Assembly: GCA_018340805.1 (NCBI GenBank)
Contig: JACMZG010001913.1
Location: forward strand, 25,748,092-25,812,091
Source of the DNA: Microvelia longipes
Taxonomy: Eukaryota > Arthropoda > Insecta > Hemiptera > Veliidae
Direction: 5' to 3'
DNA length: 64,000 nt
Shown: piece by piece, positions 54,261 to 64,000 of the stretch
How positions within the stretch are numbered: the first letter of the stretch is position 1
How the letters are laid out: every line of letters starts with the position of its first letter
Translations under genes and position numbers: made by a program
Notes under the pieces: model-generated
What the model was told of the DNA's origin: nothing
The model's database searches: none
The model's input: only the letters and a program-made list of their open reading frames with translations

Positions 54261-55944
54261 CAGCTTAGCCAACTTAATTATTGAGAGTTAAAATTACAGA
54301 TTCAAAAATCTACGTAAAGAATTTTGAGTAAACTAAGTTATGTTGGCAGCACTGATTCATTAAATCCCAGCTTTTATTTGTCTGTAAACAAATAATAGAC
54401 TGCTGGACTTCAGCTTCATAGTTGGCAATTCTGTCTAAGAAGAACAGGAAGAAACCTAAAGAAGAACGAGAAGAACAGTTGTGATAAGAACCATTTTCTA
54501 AACAAAAGATTTTCCCCGTGTATTAGCATAGGACAAAATTTTTAGGAGGTGTTTTTTAATATAATTTTTAGTATTTAACTCTTGAAATGTTATGAAATCG
54601 AAAGTTGGACATCTATATTATCGTAAGAAAAGAAAACAAGTGTGGTTTGCTTGATTTTTCTAAAAAAAATACGGCAGTGAAAGTGACATTTTTTTGTGCA
54701 TTTTGGACCCTTCTTTTTTTTTTTTATTAATATAATTCATATTATTTAACTCTTGAAATGTTATGAAATCGAAAGTTGGACATCTATATTATCGAAAAGA
54801 AACAAAATCAGTGAGGTTTAGTAGATTTTTCTGAAATAAATACGGTAGTAAATCTAATGTTTTTGTTTACATTTTGCACTCGTTTGTTTCTGGTGTTTTG
54901 TACTATTTTTGACTTCTTATTAAGATAATATCGTATATTATTTGTTCCAACGACAAAGGTAATTTGTTTATACTGAAAGAAGTATGTATATCAGCATTTG
55001 TGGTATGGAATATTAGTAACTTTGTTGATAGTTGCTCAAGTCACTTCTGTGCATTGATGCCGTGCATAATTTAAGTGAAATGTCAACATCTTCTATTCAT
55101 TTTTATAATCTAGAAGACGTGCATGCTAGATTTTTGTTAACTGATAAAGGATGCATGGAGACATTGGCACAAGTTGAATCAACTTCATGCATAAATAATT
55201 ACTGTTGTAAGATGTCAATGTCATTTACTCAATTTATGCTAAAAACCAAATAATCTGTCAATATATAACTGTGCGAGAGACACCTAGGAAATATAAGAAG
55301 CAAAATGCAATGCTACACCTGGGATTTGTTCCATCATTCGACATTTGTCTTCATTGATGGCTCTACATAATGTCATACCCCACGTTTCGTCACGTGTAAC
55401 TCATCAGGGTGCCGACGGAGCCTGAACTCACTGTAACCTTTGATTAAAATTCCAAAGAATATAATGTAAAGTATTTACCAGAGATGAGCGGTGCTCTCTT
55501 ACCACCATCATGCTTGGCAAGCAAAACATGTTTCATTTGATACTACCGAGTTTTCAAAAACATGAATACTCCCACAATATAACTGTGCGAGAGACACCTA
55601 GGAATGTAACTTGCAAAATGCAATGCTACAAATTATCTATGTTCATAAAATGATATTGTAATGTCAAACTTTATGACTCATAACAACTGCAAAGCAATGC
55701 CCACCTCAAGAAAGTCAAGTTTCATTACGGTGAAGCCTTCACGAGCATCTGTCGTAACCTTCGTGTGACTGTAGTCAAAATATTTTATTCTTAATTAGGA
55801 TTTAAACTTGTATTAAACTTTTCTTTTATTGTTAAAATTTATATTATATAAAATTTAGTAAAATTGATTCTTTTATTTTATTCTAATTTCTCTATGACCC
55901 ACCAATTTAGGAGGTTTGTCATATAGGAGCCAGGGTGACCCTAT

Positions 55945-56960
55945 CGACTCGATTGAAGTAGACATTAGTTGATTTATATGGGCTTAAGTCTGATTTAAAT
56001 AAACTCAAGTATGCTTTGTTTTTATTTTTACATTTATAGAATGTATATTCCTGTCGGTGCAAGACTAATTAAGTTAACTTGAATAAATAATATTAGTTGG
56101 CCCAAGTTAATCATTTGACTAGTTTTGATTTAAAATGACCTTTGTCAGCTTAACTGATCTACTTATTGCTTCAGCTTTTATTTATTTGGGTTGAATCAAG
56201 TTGAATTGAACCGAATCGACTTCAATCAGATCAAGCGATTTGAATCAACTATCGACTTAAGTAGATTATCTGTTGAGTAGACTCATATAAAATCGGTTTA
56301 AAAGTCAATTTGGCACATCACAATTTTTTTCTCATTGATAGATCTGTTTATCTACAATATCTACCCCCCCCCTCAGGCTTTGCCTTGTGGGTTACTTGTA
56401 TACTTTTGTGTTAACTTTTTTTGTATTCCTTTTTCTTTTTGTATGTATACTTGTAAATAAAGGAATTGTTCAAAAAACAGACTCATGACTACTCAATTTT
56501 TTTCTACAATTTAAACAGACTCATGATTGATATCTGCCCTATTTTTCGCTTATCATGTATACATAAAAATTGGAGGAATCGTCTCAATTTTCTTCTGAGA
56601 CTCTTTTTATGTTCAGGTAAGTATTATTAGTATAGTATTGCACATTTCTAACAATATAAAATTATCAAATTGAAATTTTAGATGCTACTAGAATTCATAA
56701 TGTTCTACCACAAAAAGATTTAGACTGAAAAAAGGATCAGTCATACCTACTGTAATCAAATGCAGATGGCTTCTCTGGATACAGTAATTGTCATTTTGTA
56801 GTTTGTGATATTATAACCCTCTCAATAATTGAAGTCTTTATGAATAAAACCTGGCGAAGAGGAAGCTGCCAGTCATATCTCAAGTTTCATTAAATTTGCT
56901 ATACCCGCAAATAGAAACACGGTATTCTATTACCCTAAAATAATAATAATAATGCCCGTT
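55945..56960. other. Centre of the foldback element, no gene
   Basis: AT-rich. A C-run near 56365 followed by 'ggctttgccttgtgggttac' and 'aataaaggaattgttc' near 56455 looks like a retroelement tail. No domain-bearing frame. Confidence 0.55.
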
Positions 56961-58427
56961 TATAATACGACACACGGCTAAAATCAATTGACAGCCCGCC
57001 AAAATCTCAATGCTTTCAACCCTCTTTCTTTAATAAAAAAAATCCCTTCTTTTATGTAACAAAAAAAATTCCCTACTCTGGCAACACTGAAAGTCAGGTT
57101 ATGTTTTGAATTTTTATTATTTGTTTTTATCTTAGAATAATACTATATATAGAAGGAGCACAGGGCCGTAAACACAATGTAATTTTACTGATAACACGAA
57201 AGCCGGTTGACTGGTGCAACTAAGTAATGCTGCCAACCTGACAACAAAACATTATTTTAAATATTTGTCATAAATATCTATTAATAAAGAAAGATCGTAA
57301 AGAACAAATATAATAACTTAAAACACCTGCTGAGTATTTAATAAAACTGACCTTAGATGGCAAAAGGGTGGCGGAATACAAGAATCTACATTTAGTTGAT
57401 GAGGACTACTTATTATATATAATTTTAATAAATGCGTTAAACTACAATTTAAAATGCTTTAAATACTGTAATGCACCGATATTTATATTAGTATTTTATG
57501 AATAATCAATCATTAATTAATAATAGAACATAATAATTCAGCAACCGGAAGTATTGCCCAACTTGTTTTTAGAAAATTGTATATTGTTAGGATGGCAGCA
57601 TTACTTAGTTGCACCAGTGAACCGACTTTCGTGTTATCAGTAGTGCTCCTTCTATATATAGTATTATTCTAAGGTTTTTATTTGATATCGTAAATTATTT
57701 ATTTACTTTTTGAGAAGGAATATTGTTGTATCTTATAAATTTACCAACTAAGTGTTGCTTTAAATTTGTTCGGGAAGTATGAATTAAGTGGAGTTAAAGT
57801 TGTTAATTACGTAATGCAATAGATCATAATAATAGTTCTTTGATAAAATTTGACGATTTAAATAATTGTCAGCTATAATTACTTTTTTCCAAAAACTGCT
57901 TTTTTGTGTCAATTTTGTGTAATTGAATGCGTATTGTTCATATATAAAATAATATGACACAATATGTATTTTAGACTTAAAAAAGTCAAGACTGTCATCT
58001 ATTGAAAGATATGGGATTTTCAAAAAAAAAAATGCTGTCTTTTGGTTGACAGAGCACAGAACCTTCGCTGTACTCAAATAGCAAGAAATGCTTGAAGAAT
58101 ACGTCAATGTACAAGCGTCAACTATAGGCACTCAGATCATATTACAACTTCGCAATAATTGGATGAATTGAACAGATTGGAATGAAACGAAACGAAATCA
58201 AACAGATCAATATGCACAATGTGGGAAATAAAAGTGACGCGAGGTTACAAATATTTACAACCAGTGTTACCTTTTTATGATTTTATTTACGAAAAAGGTA
58301 TTTTTTTATACCGAGGTTGGCATGAGGTGGAGGGGGAAAGAGCGGGGTCGGTTTGAACCAATAGAATTCTTTCCCTCACAGATTTTTGGCGCGCTGTCAA
58401 TTGATTTTAGCCGTGTGTCGTACTATA
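56961..58427. mobile_element. Second copy of the 930-bp MITE, interrupted by a nested element
   Basis: Same 46-bp inverted ends and TATA flanks as 49649-50581; the interior is alignable to that copy in inverted orientation. The extra ~535 bp are explained by the nested element at 57134-57674. Confidence 0.85.
57134..57674. mobile_element. Nested ~540-bp inverted-repeat element
   Basis: Ends 'tagaataatactatatatag' and complement; inverted arms of about 85-110 bp include 'ggagcac' and 'ataacacgaaag'. Interior non-coding. It lies inside the 930-bp MITE, itself inside the 5.9-kb foldback element: three levels of nesting. Confidence 0.82.
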
Positions 58428-58435
58428 GAGCCTTG

Positions 58436-58645
58436 TAGCTCATCAGGGATAACCCCTGCGGGAACCACTACGGGTGGTAGTAGCAACCGTTACGCTCAAA
58501 TTGTATTCAAAAATTGGCCATAATATATTACACAATAATCTTCTATCAACTGAGAGCGTAACCTGGGATGGTGTCAAAGGTCAGTGTAAAGACTAATGCC
58601 TTAACGACCTCGGCCACGGAGGCAGTATTCTATTACACTATTTAC
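58436..58645 (-). mobile_element. Probable tRNA-derived SINE
   Basis: On the minus strand it starts 'gcctccgtggccgaggtcgt', with an A box (tggccgaggtcg) as in tRNA-Leu/Ser-like genes. A B box is not clear ('aggttacgc'). The rest ('accacccgtagtggttcccg') is unlike the intron-7 SINE. Confidence 0.5.
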
Positions 58646-60545
58646 ACAATATTCAAATGCTGTTGTCTTTTTGCTGGTTAAGTTTAAAATTGCATCAGCT
58701 ATTTGAGGTAATGAGGTTTACAAGAAAATTCATTCATATATCCTCAGAAGTCTGGGAACCACACATGTGATGCCTCTCTCGATTCAAAAAACGAGAAACA
58801 CTATTTTTAACAACAAATATTTATCACAAATTTGTATGCTGTCTGCCGTGACACTGATGGACACCTCAGTCAGGTATGTGTTTGACTGAACAAAGCTCAA
58901 GCTAAGGTATATTAGATCTTATAGATTTAGGGTGGCCCAGGCTCCTATATGACAAACCTCCTAAATTGGTGTAGGTCATAGAGAAATTAGAATAAAATAA
59001 AAAATCAATTTTACTAAATTTATTATAAATAAAATTTTAACAATAAAAGAAAGTTTAATACAAGTTTAAATCCTAATTAGAAATAAAATTTTTGACTACA
59101 GTCACACGAAGGTTACGACAGATGCTCGTGAGGCTTCACCGTAATGAAACTTGACTTTCTTGAGGTGGGCATTGCTTTGCAGTTGTTATGAGTCATAAAG
59201 TTTGACATTACAATATCATTTTATGAACATAGATAATTTGTAGCATTGCATTTTGCAAGTTACATTTCCTAGGTGTCTCTCGCACAGTTATATTGTGGGA
59301 GTATTCATGTTTTTGAAAACTCGGTAGTATCAAATGAAACATGTTTTGCTTGCCAAGCATGATGGTGGTAAGAGAGCACCGCTCATCTCTGGTAAATACT
59401 TTACATTATATTCTTTGGAATTTTAATCAAAGGTTACAGTGAGTTCAGGCTCCGTCGGCACCCTGATGAGTTACACGTGACGAAACGTGGGGTATGACAT
59501 TATGTAGAGCCATCAATGAAGACAAATGTCGAATGATGGAACAAATCCCAGGTGTAGCATTGCATTTTGCTTCTTATATTTCCTAGGTGTCTCTCGCACA
59601 GTTATATATTGACAGATTATTTGGTTTTTAGCATAAATTGAGTAAATGACATTGACATCTTACAACAGTAATTATTTATGCATGAAGTTGATTCAACTTG
59701 TGCCAATGTCTCATGCATCCTTTATCAGTTAACAAAATCTAGCATGCACGTCTTCTAGATTTATAAAAATGAATAGAAGATGTTGACATTTCACTTAAAT
59801 TATGCACGGCATCAATGCACAGAAGTGACTTGAGCAACTATCAACAAAGTTACTAATATTCCATACCACAAATGCTGATATACATACTTCTTTCAGTATA
59901 AACAAATTACCTTTGTCGTTGGAACAAATAATATACGATATTATCTTAATAAGAAGTCAAAAATAGTACAAAAACACCAGAAACAAACGAGTGCAAAATG
60001 TAAACAAAAACATTAGATTTTACTACCGTATTTATTTCAGAAAAATCTACTAAACCTCACTGATTTTGTTTCTTTTCGATAATATAGATGTCCAACTTTC
60101 GATTTCATAACATTTCAAGAGTTAAATAATATGAATTATATTAATAAAATCAAAAAACGAAGGGTCCAAAATGCACAAAAAATGTCACTTTTCACTGCCG
60201 TATTTTTTTTAGAAAAATCAAGCAAACCACACTTGTTTTTTTTCTTACGATAATATAGATGTCCAACTTTCGATTTCATAACATTTCAAGAGTTAAATAC
60301 TAAAAATTATATTAATAAACACCGCCAAAAATTTTGTCCTATGCTAATACACGGGGAAAATCTTTTGTTTAGAAAATGGTTCTTATCAGTAGGTTACACA
60401 AAAACGTACTGTGGTTATCTCTAGGTTACCCTTGTCCAGCTGTCCATTTCTTTATCAAATCTGTTTTGACGATAAATACCTACTTTTTTAAGTGTTTCTT
60501 ATCTTTCAAGTAATATTCCTTTTATATTTATCATAAAAGGATTTA

Positions 60546-60953
60546 TTGCGGTTGTTTACGATGAAAAATGATAATGAAATGATAGCAAACGACATAGTTG
60601 AATTGTTTCCCGATATCCCCGATAATCCTCAACCGTCTTGTATAGATGACGAAGCAAATACGGTTAAAATACAGTTTTTTTGTTTCATATATATTGTTTT
60701 TCCTTCTGGAGATGAATTTTTTTGTATGCACCATGTGATAATGCCCAAATATGACCCTCGTCAAATTATCTACCTCGGCAAGCCTTGGGAGCTAATTGTA
60801 ATTAATTCCTCGGCTAAAGCCTCGGGATTAAAATTAATAATTCCCTCGGCTTGCGTCTCGGGATTTATAAATCATGATTTCTTCGGCTTCAGCCTTATGA
60901 ATCATTACAGTGACCAGGGTTATAATGGGGGTTATTATTCACTAGGTGCATAA
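60546..60953 (+). CDS. Hypothetical 135-codon frame, probably not a gene
   Basis: The first ~35 residues (NDNEMIANDIVELFPDIPDN) look protein-like and acidic. From about residue 75 the frame runs through a 'cctcggg' interspersed repeat related to 49012-49202, whose translation is not conserved. No domain recognised. It might be the remnant of a transposon gene, or chance. It lies between the foldback element and a LINE. Confidence 0.2.
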   Translation: MRLFTMKNDNEMIANDIVELFPDIPDNPQPSCIDDEANTVKIQFFCFIYIVFPSGDEFFCMHHVIMPKYDPRQIIYLGKPWELIVINSSAKASGLKLIIPSACVSGFINHDFFGFSLMNHYSDQGYNGGYYSLGA

Positions 60954-61192
60954 ATAACTATTATTCCTATTCAAAATTTATTATTTTGAATTTTTTTTTT
61001 ATTATTTTTAGGTTTCAGCCGGGTTATCAAGTGTTAAACACGTTTCGCTTAATTGTTTTAAAAAAACTAACAAATTAAACTTATTATTCGTTTTAAATTC
61101 TGTTTTGAAATAGCCTTTTATTGTTTATTTATCATTTTATCAGGTAATTTCTTATTTTTTAATTTATTTAAAAGACATAGAGACTAAATTGA

Positions 61193-62044
61193 ATGCAGCC
61201 TGCAGCATCTGGTGATAACGATAACGTCACACCTCATCAAAAACGCAAAAGAATTAGCCTAACACCAGGAAAAGAAACAAAAAAAAATGATGGATTCGCC
61301 AGTTAAAAACACTGCTTCCGGCAGCTTGCTGGGAATTGAGGATAGCAAACCTCTAGCGGAGGTGACCTGGGGACAAATGATGTCAGCGATAAAACAGTTA
61401 ATCATGGACGAAATCAAAATAGATATTTCGTACAAAATCGAAAGTTTACAGACTCAGATGGCTTTGCTTAAAAGTGATAATAACTCTCTAAAGGATGAAG
61501 TTAATCAACTTAAAGCAAATGCTACCTCACAAGAGGACAGGTCAAGGAGAAACAACTCGTTTTTCGGGGTTTGGAATAAAAGAACAATAATTCTAAGACC
61601 ATAATCTGTCAGTTTCTTAAAGATTCATTGGAGCTGGAGGATGTGTTTATAAACAGAGCTCACCCTCTGTACAACACCGGACTGCATATTGCGTACATTC
61701 CTAGGGGCGATGACATCCAACGAATACTGTCCAACTGCTCAAAACTAAAGTCTACAAAGTTCTCCATTTCCAGAGATTTTTTAAATAAAACTAGTAACAA
61801 AAGAAATTTCTTATTCGCTTTGAAGAAGAAAATGGTTACTGACACAAAAATTAATATTGTCATGGATTACATTCTCATAGGAAATGACCGCTTTGAGGTC
61901 AATGATAACTTACAAATTATGTACAAAGGAAAGGAAGACCTTCAGCGTTTTGGAGAAAAGGCCAATGTGATAAATGTGGAGGATATATACAACAGCCTTA
62001 TTGCAACCTGGGAGAAAGATGGAAAGAAGAGAAAGGATCAATGA
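61193..62044 (+). pseudogene. LINE ORF1 (coiled coil and RNA-binding region), broken
   Basis: Starts MQPAASGDNDN at 61193. A run of A near 61280 shifts the frame into the 105-codon frame 61287-61604, with a coiled coil (IESLQTQMALLKSDNNSLKD) and then SQEDRSRRNN, the start of the RNA-binding region. Near 61560-61605 a second shift leads to 61628-62044, with ELEDVFINRAHPLYN and a conserved-looking C-terminus. Coiled coil, RRNN, then INRAH is the order seen in L1-type ORF1 proteins of several LINE clades. Confidence 0.78.
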
Positions 62045-62129
62045 CGCAACAACAGTCGGAAGAAATCAACAAACAAATATAAAGTTCAATATAATAAACC
62101 AGTAAATAACAGTAACTTCAACTCCTCTA

Positions 62130-64000
62130 AATTATTAATTTATAATATATCTGGCCTCAAATCAAAAATGTATCATCATGATTTCATTAGATATTGCCAG
62201 AAATTTTATATTATATTTTTATCCGAAACCCATGTTACAGAAAAGGATGATGTCTCTTTTTTTACTAACTGCATGAAAGGATATAACCTGAAGTGGAACT
62301 TTGGCATTAAAGTAAACAAATTTGGAAGAGCTAGTGGGGGCCAACTAATTGCTTATAAAAATAATAATGGACTCTGTCCATTGAAAACATTCAAGGTTTT
62401 GACACATTGAAGTTTAAAAATGTTACTAACGATGCCAACATTCCCCTCAGACTTGTACCTATTTACCTTAACCCTAGCAATTGGGACCATGACTTTACTG
62501 CACTCTGTGAACTCATGCATACTCATGCCATTAATGGTATCCTTGCTGGAGACTGTAATGTTCGTATTGGCGGTATGCAGGAGTTACCGGAGGAGGTGGT
62601 GGATGGCTGTGAAACGGTGCTGGCTAGCTCTAGAATATCCAAAGATAAAATTATAAATAGAAGAGGAAAAAACTTCTTAGAAATGTGTAATGACTCTAAC
62701 TTTGTTATTTTGAATGGCCGTACTGCCGATGACCCACATAGGGGTTTGGACCTTTGTTGGTCCGATGGGTAGTTCGGTAAATGACTTATGTTGCATTTCG
62801 CAGGATCGATTAAAATTATTAAAAAAATTTAGAATAGGAAAGGTCCCCTATTCTGATCATCTACCTTTGGAGTTGGATTTATTTTTGCCTGACAATCAAA
62901 CAACTTTTAACAATGAAAATTGCATGCATTTAACTCCTAAGATTCCAAAATTGCTATGGACTGATAGAGATAACCTCACTTATACAAGTAAGTTGAAATC
63001 CTTAATTGACAACGAAGAACTTGTAGATACAGATAATACACTTAAATCATTAGATCAATTAATAAGTGAGGTTATAATAGCTATCAAGTCCTGCGCAAAC
63101 CAAGGTGGTGGAAATAACAACTCAAATACAACTGGTGATAGAAATAAAGGTAAGTACAAACAGAAATGGTTCGATTCTGAGTGTGCTAAATGCCGCAAAA
63201 AATCTTTTAAAGCTTTGAAAAAGTATATGAAAATATCAAGTGATAAAAACAGACTAGAATATCTCAAAGCTAATAAAAAATTTAAAACCACATGTAAAAA
63301 GAAAAAGTCTGAGTATTGGAAAAGCATAGAGAAGAGTTTGCTAGAAGTGGGGAGTTCAGCGGATTTTTGGAAAATAGCTAAGAACCTTAAGCCAACAATT
63401 TTTCTGAACTCAAACAAAATTTTAGGGGATCAATGGTATGCTTATTATAAAAATTTGCTGAACCCACCTCTTCTTTCAAACCCTCCTTCTCATGCAGAAC
63501 CACTTATTTACGATACTTACCTTGATAATTCTTTCTCCATGGCAGAGTTGAGGGCAGCCTTAAGAAAATCAAAAAATAATAAAGCGCCAGGGCTCGATAG
63601 AGTTCCTTATGAATTTTACAAAAATGCCCCTCAGAATTTCCTCGTTAAAGTATTAAATATTTTTAACCAGATGTATAATAAGGGGCAAATCCCCAAGTTT
63701 CTAAAAAAAAGTATAATTTACCCTATTTACAAAAAAGGGGATTCCTCAAATGTTGCAAATTACAGGGGCCTAGCCTTTATTGATACTTTTTTAAAGTTAT
63801 TAACAAGTATGATACAAAGTAGACTAGAAAAATGGTCAGAAAACAAAAATATTATCACTGAATATGAGACTGGATTCAGAAAAAATTATTCCACCCTGGA
63901 TAATATTTTTTGTCTAAAATCCTTAATAGAAATAAAGACTACGAGTAAAGGGGGTAAGCTGTATTGTTTTTTTTGTTGATTTTAAGGCTGCCTTCGATAC
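62130..64000 (+). pseudogene. LINE ORF2 5' part: endonuclease and start of reverse transcriptase
   Basis: IYNISGLKSKMYHHDFIRYC and IIFLSETHV from about 62135 are the endonuclease N-terminus (E of SETH). After a shift near 62400, INGILAGDCNVRIGG (about 62530) and, in 62714-63979, SVNDLCCIS and YSDHLPLELD complete it. RT: NKAPGLDRVPYEFYKN (about 63580), IIYPIYKKGDSSNVANYRGL (about 63715) and, after one more shift at about 63975, VDFKAAFD at the window edge (motif A). At least three frame breaks; the remainder lies outside the window. Clade not assigned; no RNase H can be judged. Confidence 0.82.

Larger units (their letters stand above)
54482..60388. mobile_element. 5.9-kb foldback element with ~1.46-kb arms
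   Basis: Ends 'tgataagaaccattttctaa' at 54482 and its complement at 60388. The arms (54482-55944 and 58929-60388) are nearly identical; the 230 bp I compared at 55020-55260 against 59580-59830 differ by three single-base indels. Each arm holds a ~165-bp tandem duplication (about 54560-54840, 'gaaatcgaaagttggacatc') and a direct repeat of 'taactgtgcgagagacacct' about 315 bp apart. The ~3-kb centre holds nested elements. Open frames in the arms (for example 55032-55253) have no recognisable domain. Confidence 0.85.

Noticed and set aside
55032..55253. 73-codon frame in the foldback arm, MSTSSIHFYN-like
   Set aside because: The other arm has single-base indels that break it, so it is not conserved as coding.
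57784..58131. 115-codon minus-strand frame
   Set aside because: Lies in the interior of the 930-bp MITE; the sister copy at 49649-50581 does not keep the frame.
60546..60953. Confident novel host gene at this frame
   Set aside because: Its second half is an interspersed repeat; listed only as a low-confidence hypothetical frame.

Overview
The window is nuclear DNA from an arthropod, most likely an insect. It is AT-rich, genes are split by GT-AG introns, and it is full of retrotransposons, inverted-repeat elements, minisatellites and (TA)n tracts. No bacterial or organellar gene organisation is visible. The order of insect cannot be fixed from the sequence alone.

The host genes are two tandem paralogues on the minus strand, both encoding a fatty acyl-CoA reductase (FAR, the enzyme that reduces fatty acyl-CoA to fatty alcohol). 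FAR-1 runs from about 25.78 kb (a proposed non-coding first exon) down to its stop codon at 6649. FAR-2 runs from about 53.89 kb down to 32207. I rebuilt both models by hand from splice sites. Each has nine coding exons of identical lengths (240, 104, 145, 152, 110, 193, 240, 264 and 118 nt of coding sequence), the same intron phases, no internal stop, and a 521-residue product. By hand count about 99 of 521 residues differ, so they are roughly 81% identical. Both keep the Rossmann glycine motif TGFTGFLA and the catalytic YTFSK. Their 3' UTRs with AATAAA, and a block ending in a splice donor upstream of each gene, are also conserved.

Almost everything else is mobile or repetitive DNA, much of it inside FAR introns. 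0-5.2 kb: a foldback element, a minisatellite split by a LINE tail, and diverged repeats. 5.2-25 kb (FAR-1): nested MITEs, a tRNA-derived SINE, a copia relic, two oppositely oriented LINE pieces, a 1.25-kb foldback element with a Myb/SANT-like remnant, and a minisatellite made of duplicated copies of the exon-3 splice acceptor. 25-32 kb (intergenic): a 1.9-kb palindrome with nearly identical arms, a LINE tail and a diverged ~142-bp tandem array. 32-52 kb (FAR-2): Penelope-like pieces in opposite orientations, several minisatellites, a cluster of GC-rich triloop hairpins, and a nearly full-length LINE with ORF1, endonuclease, RT and RNase H. 52-64 kb: AT-rich DNA, a 5.9-kb foldback element with two MITEs nested inside it, and the 5' part of a second LINE cut by the window edge.

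The parts most worth a second look are the splice-acceptor minisatellite shared by both paralogues (intron 2), the triloop-hairpin cluster at 40.9-41.1 kb, and the long inverted repeats with young-looking arms that sit about 0.5 kb upstream of the proposed first exon of each FAR gene.
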